In this document: one piece after another, positions 1-13,005 of the stretch
Layout: each line of letters opens with the position of its first letter
Position numbering within the stretch: the first letter of the stretch is position 1
NCBI GenBank assembly: GCA_026874595.1
Contig: CM049313.1
Coordinates: forward strand, 30,686,008 to 30,750,007
DNA from: Sipunculus nudus
Taxonomy: Eukaryota; Annelida; Sipuncula; Golfingiida; Sipunculidae
Direction of reading: 5' to 3'
Length of the DNA stretch: 64,000 bases
Program-made: the position numbers and the translations under genes
The notes under the pieces: model-generated
Told to the model about the DNA's origin: nothing
Database searches by the model: none
Seen by the model: only the letters and a program-made list of their open reading frames with translations

Positions 1-860
1 CGTATGGTGGTAATATACACTCAATAAAGAACATTACAGTGCTTTGTTTTTGTTTGAATTTATGGTTTATACATCAGATTTCCATGTGCACATAGTTAAA
101 TAATTGGTAAGAAAAGGTTTGCCCTTGCCGCATTGACACAGGGATTTTAACTGAATCAATATATGAAAGCCCTTCTGACAGTAGAGCCATTGAATTTACG
201 CGACCGCGGACGGAATTGCGGAATTGACAGACCGAAACGGAATTCCCAATCTTGATAATATATAAGTTTTAATGTATTTTTGCCAAAAAATATCTTGGCA
301 ATTCACTTGAAACATGTACACACTGATATAATTGTCGACGCCGCTGACAGCGTGCAGGGCTTACCCGTGTACTCAAGATCCCAGTGCCCTGGGTTAATCT
401 GTGTATATACAGCGCTCGCGCAAGGGATGCTGGGAACTTGCCTAACCAAGTGCCATCCAGTAGCACGTAATATGCATGTTAAAACAAGGATGATTTTTTC
501 ATATGGTGCCGTATTTACTGCGTAAAATTTTCACGAGTCCAGTGAATGCTGACGCTGTCAGCTGGCTTGCACACTGACATACACGTAGACTCGCTCATGG
601 CACTTCAATTACAAGACAACCAGTAGCGCATTATAATTATAAATAAGAAGTGGCCTTTCCTCAGGTGACGCTGTTTGCCAAGCTTGTATTATTGGACTAC
701 GTCGAGAAATGAATGTATTATAATGGGTCAACAAAGTTCAAGAAAGGGACAGTGTTTCCGCGGGATATAAATATGACAAATTTCCTAACAATTATAAAAC
801 AAAACCCCGAATTTGGTTCGTATACGCACTGAAGTAAATATAATATGCTGGAGTCTGAGG
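1..860. other. Unannotated intronic or flanking DNA
   Basis: I see no gene here. The part from about 180 to 560 is richer in CG dinucleotides and GC than the surroundings (for example near 195-235 and 405-440). It has no splice pair or reading frame convincing enough to call an exon. The open stretches on both strands are short and have no recognisable protein features. Confidence 0.4.
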
Positions 861-899
861 GCCAGTAGTTCAGTTTTTTTTAAACTTTTGCATGTAATA

Positions 900-1097
900 T
901 CAAGCACAATTAAGGGGGGGCGCTTATTAGGGTATAAGAAAAATTTGGAAAAATTTAATTTTGAGAGCGCCCGGGGCGCTTATTACGTCGAATACGGCAT
1001 ATTTATTACCACACAAAACCAGCATGTGCCTCATTCCCAAATCATATTTTTTATCATATATAACAGCTGAGCGCTGTGACCCATGGGTCCCTTGTTT
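900..1097 (+). repeat. Family A 3'-end remnant
   Basis: The segment from about 1005 to 1097 matches the tail of the A copy ending near 45053. It ends with the family A terminus: CAGCTGAGC (the 3' inverted-repeat arm), then the GACCCATGGGTC palindrome, then CCTTGTT. A second, more decayed terminus lies at about 1484-1512. No 5' end is visible, so these are truncated copies. Confidence 0.6.
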
Positions 1098-2589
1098 ATA
1101 AATAGTTAAACTCTCATATCATTTGTGCAAGTGTTTCTTTTGGGTATGGGTAACCTGTAATTATTGAATAACGGTTAACTCCTTTGTAAAAAGCATTATA
1201 ATTAACATGACTTATTGTGGACATTTGTTTTTTAATACTTCTGCTGCAGTGTAGATAAAGTTATTAGGCCAAGACAGATTCTGTTCCACAATAGCACTCC
1301 TTTTCTAAATTTAAATAATATAAATGACATCAGTCCACTTCCCTCTCAAAGGATTTTATGAAAATCTTGACATAACTTGAAATAAACGTTATCATCCTCA
1401 TAAATCAGCTTATATTACCATACAAAACAAACATTTGTCTACCCCTTCTTCCAAATCATATTTTATGATGATAAATAACAGTTCAGCCCCTTTACCCATG
1501 GGTCACTTGTTTAAGTCATTAGCATAAATTTAAAATCAGTACCTTAAATTTTTGCCGAAATTTGACAATAGCACTTTTTTCATCTCTTAGTGCTGTGGAT
1601 GTAATTTTCACTGCATGTCAGACAAGCATTTCATCTGTTAAAATCTGAAATTTGAAACCAAATTATCAAAATCTTTAGAGTTCATTCAAGTTTTAAGCAC
1701 CATGTTTTGATTGTTTACATCAAGTCAGTGGTATGCTTTATGCTAGGTTGTTACATAACCCCTTTACTGCTAGCCTACTGCCTCTGTGAATGTCAGGGTC
1801 AGGCTGGGTCAGGCAGTAATTACCAGAAAGTCTCTCTCTCTCTCTCTCTCTCTCTCAATAAATTTTTTTTCCCACAATTTAAATGGGGAACCGAAAATTT
1901 ATTCGTATTTCAGAAATACTTTTCAAGCATGTAAACACCTCTAATTATTATTTGTAATTACCAGTCACAAAGGCCTGCAGTCAGGTAGTTAAGCCAAGCG
2001 GTGACCCTAATTAATAAGTTCTGGCCCAATGCTGTGGCCGGGGCAAAGGTTTGATAATTACAGCTTGTCAGTATACTGCTAGTAAGCGGCTGAGCAGTTT
2101 ATCCAAGAGCACTTGTGTATTATCAACCATATCTCTTTGTACTCAAGCGAGCATAGTTTGTCAGCTTTTGCTGGGATGTCAGGCCAAACAACTTAGCAGT
2201 TTACTCGTAAGAGTATTGGTGAGGTATCATTCACACATCGCTGGTGCTCAAGTAGGTTTAGATGTGGGGCCAGAGCATGCGGGTCTGGCCATACAATAAT
2301 TGCGAGAGTGCATCTGTGTCACCTACTTAAACTCGTTATTCAGCTTATTTACTGTCAAGAAGAACACCCACATAATCGTCTTGCTGTCACTTGCCAGAGA
2401 TATTGAGTAAAAGAAAAGAAAACAGACTGCGTTATGTGTGCCGCACTGGTACCTCCTGCGCGCTGTTAAAGAAACTAACTGAGCTACAATAATATCATTT
2501 GACCTTTCTCTCCTGTGAAATTGATGGAAAAAATGGCACATGAGTATCTAAAAAACAGGTAAAAATGGGTTTTACCTATCAAACTCTGC
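1098..2589. other. Intronic DNA with a CT microsatellite
   Basis: Mostly AT-rich sequence with weak similarity to family A bodies. A perfect CT dinucleotide repeat of about 26 bases lies at 1830-1855. No gene or RNA feature is supported. Confidence 0.4.
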
Positions 2590-3373
2590 AATAAATCCAA
2601 TATTTTCATAATTTCCGGTCGTAAATTTGTGGGTCGACAAGCAACATGGTGTTTGTTCCCTAAGTAATATAGCGTTAAGTTAATTGTCGTACAAAATTGG
2701 CCCTAGACCCCTGACCGAATTTCAGAAAAATTTGTTTTTCCGAAAGAAAAGCTTGTCCCCTGATGCTTTCAGAAAAAATGGAATTATGCAAATATTGTTA
2801 ATTATTTCTTGGCTCAGTAGAATGGGAATTAAAATGATTTGTTTGTTTCTCGGTCTTTCTGCCTTTATTAAATATTTAATAATTATGAATAAACTTTTTT
2901 TTTCCTGTAAGCACTGTGAATTAAATTTCTTATCCTGTATGTATTATGCAAGGTTGTTGTAACTCCCACAATTCCCTTCCCCCACCCCACTGAGTCCTTG
3001 CTCCTTGGCACTGTGAACAATAGTTCTATTGCAACTGCACAAAATTTAATAATTAAAGAAAATAAATACAGAGAGACAGAGGCAATGTAACTCCCATCAT
3101 AACCCCCCCCCCCCCCCCTTTCAAGTCCTCCCACCTGTGGAATGGGGAGGTTATTGCAACTGTATACATATCATAAAATAGAAGAAAAAGGTTTATTACA
3201 AAAATTGGATCCCATTAGTCAAATGTGTAAACTGTTGAACTGTCAATCAAAATATTTTTTGCAACAATTTCTTCAATCATATCAACCAACCATGGCCTGG
3301 AATACCTCTTTGTCTCAGACTTTATGTACATTTCATAATATTTAGATTTTTACCTTCAAGGTCAACTACAGCT
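2590..3373 (+). repeat. Family A 3'-module remnant with a poly-C tract
   Basis: It shares the long 3' module of family A that recurs near 12500-12850, 18700-19200, 32900-33330 and 50050-50480. Shared landmarks are 'acaaatgtgtaaact', 'accaaccatggcc' and 'ttaccttcaaggtcaac', in the same order. A run of 16 C lies at 3103-3118. The end is decayed and no clear terminus remains. It lies just upstream of exon 1. Confidence 0.55.
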
Positions 3374-3529
3374 GGGCTGTTTTATAGATCCAATTATCAT
3401 ATAGATAAACTCTTCTCAGTCACAAGGCCTTACTTAATAACTTGACAATATTAAAACTGCATGTGACTATATATACATGTATGTACACTTTTAGTTTGTT
3501 GTGTTGACTGGTGGATTTGTTGTTTACAG

Positions 3530-3669
3530 AGAGCTTTGCAGCATTTCAAGAATGAGATCAGTCATGACATCCTGCCAGTATTAACAGCCTGGGATATGGC
3601 CAGTAAAACAGGCAGCCTTTCACAGCCAGAGGGCCATGCAAAAGGAACATGTGACAGCGTACCTGCAAA
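3530..3669 (+). CDS. Host gene coding exon 1 of 3 seen, unknown protein
   Basis: A 140-base exon preceded by an acceptor ending in TTGTTTACAG and followed by a GTAAGC donor. Read from its first base it is open for 46 codons plus two bases, so the following intron is phase 2. The encoded piece starts RALQHFKNEISHDILPVLTA and is hydrophilic, with no motif I recognise. It contains no repeat-family sequence, unlike its surroundings. Its two leftover bases combine with the first base of the exon at 27170 to continue the same frame. Earlier exons must lie upstream of the window or be unrecognised here, because there is no start codon context. I am fairly sure it is an exon and cannot name the gene. 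Confidence 0.66.
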
Positions 3670-4348
3670 GTAAGCTCTCATGTGCAGATGTGTAGATACA
3701 GTATTTATTCTAATTTGGTGACAACTTAAAAATAATTTATTTTTTTAAAGGTTGAGATAATGGAGGAAAACTAGAAATTAATAAATTTTCCTGTTGATTT
3801 TTCGTGGTCGAGAATTTAGAGGTACCTGCTTGGATAACCTTTCTTAAACACACCAAGCCAGTGCAACACCAGAGCGGCCATATGGAGCGAGTGACAATTG
3901 GAGTATTTAACATTTATTTTGTTCTGATAATATTTTTAACATTATATGAACATGCTGCCATACTCGGAATTAAATTCATTACAATGTAATTTCAATCACT
4001 TTATAAAACGGCCACAACTCAACGTGTGTGTACGATGAGCTGACTGCATTCACTTGACGCAAAAGACGGCCTGGCCTGTATTTTTCTCAATTAATTCAAG
4101 GTTTCCCACCAGATTGCATAATGGGTCACCTATTGTAAAACAGTCAAACCTGTATTCGCTTATTGTTTTGACTGTGTCACTGCTATTTTGTAATGCATTG
4201 ATCTTAAAGTACCTGCTTATGTTATTGGCCATATGTTAATTACAAGTTGTGAAACTGTACACCAAGTTCATGCACGTATTACACCCATAGGCCACACAAT
4301 AGTATGCCTAAAACAAAACAAAATGATAACATTCAATAAAATTTTATT
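3670..4348 (+). other. First part of intron 1
   Basis: Intron 1 spans 3670-27169 (about 23.5 kb). This stretch has no recognisable repeat family and no gene. The rest of the intron is almost entirely families A, B, A2 and C plus one TIR element. Confidence 0.45.
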
Positions 4349-4719
4349 AATGAACCTGTGAGCTTATGCGATGGTGTCGTCAGTCGTCTGTACATTAACC
4401 CATACTAACTCAAAATTGGCAGGAGCTATCATCACAAAATTTTATGCAAAAAAATAGTCATCTAAAAAACTCTATTGGATTTCGCTAATTTTAGCTCAGC
4501 TGACTATAAGTCATCTGAGCTATAGTTGTGGTCCATTGTCCGTCTTCCGTATGTCTGTCCGTCTGTCTGTCCATCTGTAGATGTGGCATGTTTTGAAACT
4601 GTTAGACCTAGGAATCCAAAATTTGGCATAATGTTAAATGTCCTCAAGATTTCCTACCAAACCGAAAAACTGGGTCTTTGGGACTTCGTTCCTTTGAGAA
4701 ATTAAGGAAAAACCTCAAT

Positions 4720-7700
4720 TTTTAGCGAACCTGTGAGCTTATGCGATGGTGCGGCGTCGTGTGTCATGCGTTGTCTGTACGTTAACCCATACTATCTCAA
4801 AAACGGTAGGAGCTAGCATCACAAAATTTTTTGCAAATAATCAGTCATCCAAAAAACTATATCGGATTTTGTTTTTTTTTTTGTCTAACTGCATTTTCTA
4901 AGATTTTATAGGGAAAAAGCTAAAAAAGCTTTAAAAATCTTCTTCTCCGAAACTGTCCAGCCAAATTGTCCAATATTTCACAGAAATGATCCCTGGAACA
5001 ATCTTTCTCAAGTTTGTTCGTATGGTTCCGGTTCGGAGATTTTTGGCCAAGTTACAGGAGGTTGAACTTTGTTAACTGTGCAAAAAAAGCATATTAAAAT
5101 TTAAATCTCAGAAACGGCTGGAGCTATCATCACCAAAATTTTATGTCAACATTGGTCACATAGGTTTTATCTGAAATTGAGGTATTGGTGGCGCCACCTG
5201 CATTGGCCATTTTTGTACGGGTGCCTGTATCACACTGAGGGTTACAAAAATCTGCTTCTCTGAAACCATATGGCCAAAATGTTTAATATCGCACAGAAAT
5301 GATCCTAGGGTAGTGCTTTCTGAAGTTTATTCAAATGGTCTCTTTTCAGTGACTTTTGGCTTAGTTATGGGAAGCTGAATTTAGTCATATGCCATAACAG
5401 CCCATTTTAGCTCAGTGGCTACAAAGATCTTCTCAACAAAAACCACTGGGCCAAATTCTTAAATCTCACACATTAATTATCCTCAGATGTTGATAATTCA
5501 AGTTTGTTCAAATGGTTTTGGTTCAGTGCTTTTTTGCTTAGTTACGGGAAGCTGAACTTAGCCAGTTTGCTGTATCTTCCTATATGAGTTATAAACCTGA
5601 AAAACGTTTTTCGACTGATGCCACTGAAGCCAGTATGTTAAATATTTTACAAGAATAATCCCTACAATAATTTTTATAACAATTGTCATTAATGGTTCCA
5701 CATGAATGATTTTTGGCTGAATTATGGAGATTGAATTGAGTCATTTTACCATATATGTTAGCTGTGTGATGCTGTTACATCTAGCCTGGCACCAGTTTAT
5801 CAGCATCTATTACATCATGAACATGAGCTTATGCGATGGTGTGGCGGCATCCAGCATCCGTCGTCCATCGTCTGTACGTTAACCCATACTATCTTGAAAA
5901 CGGCAAGAGGTAGCATCACAAAAATTTTATGCAAAAAATTAGTCATCTAAAAAACTATATTGGATTTTGCTTATTTTTTGGCTAACTGCATTTTCTTAGA
6001 TTTATAGGGAAAAAGCTAAAAAAGCTTTAAAAATCTTCTTCTTCAAAACTGTTCAGCCAAATTGTCCAATATTTCACAGAAATGATTCCTGGAATAATCT
6101 TTCTCAAGTTTGTTTGAATGGTTTAAGTTCGGTGATTTTTGGCCGAATTACAGGAAGTTGAACTTAGTCATCTATTCATAAAAGCATACTAAAATTACAA
6201 TCTCAGAAACGGCTGGAGCTATCATCACCAAATTTAATGCCAATGTTGTTCACATGAGACATATCTGAAATTGAGGTATTGGTGGCGCCACCTGCATCGA
6301 CCTTTTTTGTACATGGGGTCATCTGTGCCCGTATCATACTGACGGCTACAAAAAACTTCTTCTCTGAAACCAAATGGCCAAATATTTTAATATCGCACAG
6401 AAATGATCCTAGGGGAGTGCTTTCTGAAATTTGTTCAAACAGTCTAAGTTCAGTGACTTTTGGCTGAGTTATGGGAAGCTGAATTTAGTCATATGCTGTA
6501 ACAGCCCATTTTAGCTCTGCAGTGGCTACAAAGATCTTCTCCTCAAAAACCACTGGGCCAAATTCTTAAATCTCACACATTAATTATCCTTAGATGTTGA
6601 TAATTCAAGTTTGTTCAAATGGTTTTGGTTCAGTGATTTTTGGCTGAGTTATGGGAAGCTTAACTTAGCCATTTTGCTGTATTTTCCCATATGAGTTATA
6701 AACCTGTAAAATTTTTTTGGACTGACCCTACTGAGGCCAATTTGTTTAATATTTTACAAGAATAATCCCCTGAATAATTCTTATAATAATTGTCTTTTAT
6801 GGTTCCAAAGAATGAATTTTGGCTGAATTATAAAGGTTCAGTTGAGTCATTTTACCATATATGTTAGCTGTGTGAAGCAGATACACAGATACATCTAGAT
6901 ACATCTAGACTGGCACCAGTTTATCAGCATTTATTACATCATGTCTCTAGACATTTAGATTTCAGGTTATCTATGGTTAATATTGACAAGAATGTTTTTT
7001 AAAAGCTTTTAAAAAATGTAGATTTATGATTTTTAGATATTCCTCATGACAGGCAATGTTTACAATCACAGCTATACAGCTCTCTGTGGGTATATAAAGA
7101 CGGCTGTACATGGATTATAAATAATTGGTATCCATAGTCAAATTAATTCAAGATTTTGCCATCAGTGAGATGTATCTGTATTACAATTTTGCATTCAATA
7201 TGCATCTGTATTAATTTTTAGTGAACCTGTGAACTAATGCGATGGTGTGGCGGCGTTTGTCTTCTGTACGTTTACCCATACTATTTTGAAAATGATTGGA
7301 GCTAGCATCATGAAATTTAATGCAAAAAATTAGCCATCTGAAAATTTTCTTAAATTTTATAGAGAAAAAGCTAAAAAAAACCTTTAAAAATCTTCTCCTC
7401 CGAAACACTCAAGCCAAATTGTTCAATATTTCACAGAAATAATCTTTTATACCATCTCCCTCAATTTTGTTCAGGAAGTTAAACTTAGTCATCTGTCCAA
7501 AAAAGCATACTAAAATGACAGTCTCAGAAACAGCCAGAGCTCTCATCACCAAATTTTTTGCCAGTGTTGGTCACATGAGTCATATATGAAATTCAGGTAT
7601 TGGTGGCACCACCTGAATTGACCTATTTTTGTACGGGGGTCATAGGTCATCTGTACATTAATCCATAATTTCTCAGGAATAGCAGGAGCTACCATTCCCA

Positions 7701-10700
7701 GATTTTATGCAATAATCTGTCACATATCAGATTTTGTGGGATTCAGCTTATTTTTTTGCTATCTGCATTTACTTAGATTTTATAAGGAAAAAGCTGACAA
7801 TATTTTAAAAGTCGTCTTCTTGTAGACGGTCAAGCCAAATTGTTAAATATTTTACATAAATGATCCCAGAGGCAAGCCCACTCAAGTTTGTTCAAATGGT
7901 TTGCATTTGATGAATTTTAGTGGAGTTACACAAATTTGAACAGTCATTTGGCCAAGTAAGCATACTGACATAGTACTCTCAGAAATGACAGAAGCTAGCA
8001 TTACCAGGTATTGTGCAAATGTTGGTCACATGACTCATATTTGAAGGTGTAGATTTCGTGGTGCAACCTACATTGACCTGTTTTTTATGGGCAAAAAAAC
8101 TCATAATTTTAGCCTCTTTCAGCTTAATGATGAAACTGTCAAGTTGAATCGTTCAATTTTTCAAAAGAATTATCCTAGGACATGGTTCTTTCAATCATAT
8201 CAGAATATACTGAGTTTGTTGATTTTTGGTTGAGTTGTGAAAAGCTTAAGTTGGTCTTATGGCCATTATTATGTCTTTTTCAAACTGAGGACTGCAATAG
8301 TGTTCTTCTACAAAATTATTATTTCAATTATATCTTCTGTAACATTGCACAAAAATTATTCTTAGGTGGCCTTTGTTCAAGTTTACTAGAATGATTTTTG
8401 GCAGAACTATTGGACCTTTAACAATGAAAGTACTGCATCTTTTATTATTCTAGATATTTTGATAAAAAGTTTATGAATATGTCGGCTTGAAAAAAGAAAT
8501 TTTAACCAAAGTCTTTCAGTATGTGTAAACAGATATACCAACAGGCCAAGATTGAATCTGTATCTTTAAATAGGATGAGAAACTGCCAACTGTGTCAGAT
8601 TTGGGAACAGATCAAGAGTTCATTCAGTGCAGCCAGATATAGGTCAAGAGTTCAATCAGTGCAGCCAAGCACATGGCATGTGATCACCTCATGGGTGACA
8701 TGTGAACACCTCATGGGCACCATGTGATCACTTCATGGGTGTCAAGCCCCTCAGGGCAGGGCGCCTGCATGGGCTTATGCAATGGTGTGGCTACTATGTC
8801 AGATTTGGCAACAGGCTAGAGGTCCGTCTGGATCTATTTATAGCTTTGGCAGACTGCCAACTGTATCAGATTAGGCAACAGGTCAAGAGTTCACTCAGTG
8901 CAGCCAGGTATGGGTCAGGAGTTTACTCAGTGCAGTAGCTGCATTCTATTTATAGCTTTGGCAGACTGCCAACTGTGTCAGATTATGCAACAGGTCAAGA
9001 GTTCACTCAGTGCAGCCAGGTACAGGTCAAAAGTTCACTCAGTCTAGCCAGGTGCAGGTAATGAGTTCACTCAGTGCAGTAGTCTGAGCAAGCAATTTGT
9101 CACAGTTCACTCGGGGCAACAGCCTTTCTCACCTAAGCCTGGTCAGCCCCATGCATCAGACTCAAGGTAAGTTTTATGTATTGGCCTAATATTTTGACCT
9201 GTCTATGTGTCTTTGATGGCTTTCTCACAAGACAGGTGTCGCCACCTACCATGACTTTTGCACACGTTTTTCTCAGGAGGGGTTTGATATATCAGTCTGA
9301 AATTGGGCTTATGTATATATCTCTGATAGCTTCGTTGTATACAAGACTGATGGTGCTAGCTACAATCTTTTGTGTGCACCTATGCCAGAATTTCAGCAGT
9401 GATTTGTATAATTGTTTCTTATTCAAAATGTTTAGTACTTGCATAGTTCATATACATGAAAATTAATGGTCCAGCATTGAAGCATTATACCTGGTGTATT
9501 TCCCAATGCACAGGTTCGCATTAGGCCTGTAGGCCTTGTTTTATAAAAAGTCAGCTGAACAGCATTTTGCATTGGGAAAATAAATTTCAAAGTTATTTCA
9601 AGTAGGAACCACTTTTGTGTACAGATGCCAGCACTTGATTTACCATTGGCAGATTGCCAGTGCCGTGATGTTGGCCATTAGCCAAGATGATGTCAGCTCT
9701 ATAAATAGTTTTAGCTCAGTGCCAGGATTGGAAGAAGTGCAGCCAGGTATAGGTCAAGAGTTCACTCAGTGCAGTAGCTGCATTCTATTTATAGCTTTGG
9801 CAGACTGTTCACTGCATCATATTTGGCAACAAAGTTCAGCCTGAATCTATTTATAGCTTTGGCGGACTGCCAACTGTGTCAGATTATGCAACAGGTCAAG
9901 AGTTCACTCAGTGCAGCCAGGTACAGGTCAAAAGTTCACTCAGTTTAGCCAGGTTCAGGTCAAGAGTTCACTCAGTGCAGTAGCTTGAGGCAGCAATTTG
10001 TTACAGGTCACTCGGGGGCAACTGCCTTACTCACCTAAGCCTTGTCAGCCTAGTGCATCAAACTGTTGGGAAGTTTGATGTATTGGACTGATATTTTGAT
10101 CTATCTATGCATCTTTGATGGTATTCTCATTTACAAGAGGGGTGGTGCCACCTGACTTTTGCATTGTATGCACCTGCTTATTTCTACAGAGGAATTTGAT
10201 ACATCAGCCTAAAATTGGGCATGTTAATACATATCAGGTAGCTTTATAGTGTACAAGACTGATGGCGCCACATACAGTAATTTTTGCACAGTGTATGTCC
10301 CTGTTTATTTCACAGGAGGGGTTTGTTGTATGTAAGACTGGTGGTGCCAGCTACAATCATTGTATCCACCAAAACAGTGTTTTGCGGATACTATGTTTTC
10401 AGTCGGATGCAGACGTTGCCGCCACCGCCGCATAGGTTTCCAGAGAACTCCTCCATATCCACTGGCCAGAATTTTTTAAAATTCGGAATTATGATCAGTC
10501 ACATGTGAACTGCTGCACCCTCACTTTGGTTGACCCCTGACCTTTCCTCCCTGCCCAGCGTACATTTGTGCGTCTGTTTCCACACATAAACCCACATATC
10601 TCAGGAACCGTTTGACTGATAAGGCTAAAGATTTTGCACAAATGTAGCCCTTGGATAGCTTTATAACATACACTAAAACTGGTGGCGCCACCTGCAACCA

Positions 10701-11318
10701 TTTATATATTTATGTATATGCTGCAGACATTCAGGCTTATATATCAGGATTGGTTTGACATATCCCCCTGAAATTTTGCATGTGTATAGATCTCATATAT
10801 CTCTTAATCATACACAAAATTGGTGGTGCCACCTGCCACCAATTTTGCACAGCGTCTGTCTGTTTGTCTGCCATGGGCTAAAATCACTCATATCTCAGTA
10901 GTGGTTTGACTCATCTGCCTAAAATTTTGCATGTTTATACATCTTGGACAGCTTTCTGGATTTTGTGGTAGGTGGCGCAACCTACATACACATTTCAGCT
11001 GCAGACATCCAGGCTGTTATGCAACACACCTCACTCAATTTACCCTTGCCACTCAATCCAGGCCTCATTTCACCCTTCCTACTCTGATTTTGGCGGATAC
11101 TTGTAGTCCCTTGTTGACTACCCATATTCTAGATTTTGTGTTGTGTGCACCCATGCCAGAATTGCAGCAGTGATGTTTGTTTAATTGTTTCTTGTTCTAA
11201 GTGTTTAGTACTTGCATTGTTCATATACATGTTACACATGTTCTTGATTGGAATGGTCCAGCATTATACCTGGTGTAATCTCATTGCACAGGTTCGCATT
11301 AGGCCTGTAGGCCTTGTT
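4720..11318 (+). mobile_element. Family B element (B2), full-length, nested in A1
   Basis: About 6.6 kb with both ends visible. The 5' end is a T-run, then A and GCGAACCTGTG (4725-4735). The 3' end is CACAGGTTCGC (11287-11297), the exact reverse complement, then the hairpin AGGCCTGTAGGCCT (11301-11314) and CCTTGTT. The body repeats a module headed by a degenerate GTGAGCTTATGCGATGGTG sequence at about 4731, 5825, 7222 and 8769. An internal copy of the 3' terminus lies at 9507-9541, so B2 may be a fusion of two B units. No long reading frame exists on either strand. Confidence 0.62.
8620..9085 (+). repeat. Short tandem repeats in B2 with AGGTCA-type half-sites
   Basis: Imperfect ~30-base units carry AGGTCAAGAGTTCA followed by 'ctcagtgcag'. 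At 8992-9005 and 9024-9037 the two half-sites (AGGTCA and AGTTCA) are spaced by two bases. The sequence CTATTTATAG, a MEF2-like site, occurs at 8834-8843 and 8946-8955. Homologous arrays lie at about 9725-9985, 25735-25985, 29800-29990 and 48380-48870 in other B copies. Any regulatory role is inference. Confidence 0.5.
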
Positions 11319-12713
11319 TATTAAAAACCTATTTTCACACTTCAGGACTGCCTAATATCAAAAACACTCATCTGTTTTTCCTCATATTTACCATAGATAT
11401 TCCTCTATATAGTTCATATGTACATGCCAGAAATTAGGTCTGTATTACTTAATTTAAAAAAGTTATGGGCCCAAACAAATTGAACTTTGTAAAAAACCAG
11501 GAAAAATATTTGGTAACTTAACACAAATAAATGTTAAAGCTAGGGACTTTTTTCAGTAATATAACTATAATTAATTGAAATTTAATTGTTTACCCAAAAT
11601 TAGATCAAAACCTTTAAAATTTTTTTTAAATATTAGCAAAAATATAAAATTGGTACCTTAAATTCTGCCCAAATTTGACCATGGCAAGTTTTTTTCTTGT
11701 AAGTATATTTAATTTATCTTTCACAGCCGGGATACATGTGGATTTAATCTGTTGAATTCTGAAATTTGAAAGTAAAAGCTTAAAAATTATTCTAATTATT
11801 GAAGTTTTTCAGATACTCCTGTATTTGCATTTTGTATATCCAAGACCCCCTCTCTTGCTCACTACAGCCTTACCTAGGTAACCTTATTAGTGATGCAGCA
11901 CTGGCAGAACACCCCTGCTGTAATAAACATACACTTATTTTCATGGGCCTACCCTAACACCCCCAGTCCCCCCCCCCCACCACCACGATCACCAATTGAA
12001 CTGCAATACATGGTTTGTTATTGTCAACTGTATTCCTTTAAATGTAAAGCTGTTTTTATCCAATGTGCACAACTTTTCTTGAATTCAAGAAGTAATCCAA
12101 GAGATGCCACTTTGTTCTGAGGTAGCATTTTTAATAAAATTATTTCCTTTTAAATAATTAAACAAAATATAATTTAACCCATCAGTACGCATAATTTGAT
12201 AAAATATGAAACAAATCATGGATAAATAAAGGTACAATTTAAAATTGTGAATTCTTGAGTGTTATTTTCATATATTTATTGCTTTGCAAATTTAAAAAAT
12301 ATATTTTATAAAAAAAATATATGTGTGCATAATGTGATGTAATCTGACTAAAGTAAGTGTAAATGTTGATGCAATTTAGATTTGTGAATCAATTTTAGTA
12401 TTCAGATATATATGATATACTGTAAGTATATGGTAAAATTTATAAACTTTAAAAAATAACTTTAAAAAAAAAGAAAAAATAGGATCTAATGCAAATATTT
12501 GTTCTTCCTTTTCCTGCCTCAGTAGAATGGATATTAAAGTTATTTGCTTTGTTTTCCATCTCTCTGCCTGTTTTTAAATTATGAAAAATAGTTTCATTTA
12601 AATTAAATTTTATCCTTTACATATATGCAGAGCTACTGTAACTCCCAACAGTCCCTGTAAGCACCATTGAATTTAATTCAGTAATTTGTATTTATATTCA
12701 AAGGTGTAACTCT

Positions 12714-12730
12714 CCCCCCCCCCCCCCCCC
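12714..12730. repeat. Poly-C homopolymer (17 C)
   Basis: The longest of several C runs located in family A modules. Others are at 3103-3118, 14047-14062, 17384-17399, 49476-49489, 56627-56641 and 57166-57179. The minus strand is therefore a G run at each place. Exact lengths are prone to sequencing error. Confidence 0.7.
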
Positions 12731-13005
12731 AGTCATTGAGCCCTAGTTCCTGAGCACTGAGGATAGTATTTTTATTGCAACTTCAAAAAATCTATGGTGA
12801 TGCAGTTATAACTGTCACAATCAGCTGAGCGCCGTGACCCATGGGTCCCTTGTTTTGCTAGCTGCATTTACTTAGATTTTATAAGAAAAAAGCAAAAAAA
12901 GCTTTAAAAATCATCTCCGAAATTGCCCAGCCTTATTGTCCAATATTTCACAGAAATAATCTCTGAAACAATCTCTCTCTAGTTTATTCGAATGGTTCCA
13001 GTTCA

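Larger units (their letters stand above)
4489..12854 (+). mobile_element. Family A element (A1), Helentron-like, interrupted by B2
   Basis: The 5' end is TTTTAGCTCAGCTGAC followed by its own inverted copy (a hairpin) and a GTCC/GTCT-rich stretch. The left part runs to about 4720. The sequence resumes at 11319 with 'attaaaaacctatttt' and ends at about 12854 with TCAGCTGAGC, the palindromic GACCCATGGGTC and CCCTTGTT. The uninterrupted version of the internal junction is seen at about 15513-15545 and 42645-42680. It has no coding capacity and is about 1.8 kb without the nested B. Rolling-circle transposition is an inference from the architecture. Confidence 0.62.
4349..13005 (+). repeat. Outer family B copy (B1), split by a family A insertion
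   Basis: The left part (4349-4488) starts with the B head, with CCTGTGAGCTTATGCGATGG next to the 5' end. The right part (12855-13005) continues the B body exactly where the left part stops. The left part ends in 'ggatttcgctaa' plus T and the right resumes 'gctagctgcattta'. The uninterrupted B sequence near 5963-5990 joins these two pieces. Everything between is the inserted A copy with its own B insertion. B1 is truncated at about 13005. Confidence 0.65.

Noticed and set aside
280-525. Open frames on both strands at 269-525 as a possible gene
   Set aside because: They are short, with no recognisable protein features or splice context. The GC-richer composition alone is not enough.
8620-9085. 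CRISPR-like array of short repeats
   Set aside because: The units are imperfect direct tandem repeats without constant-length unique spacers, and the window is eukaryotic.
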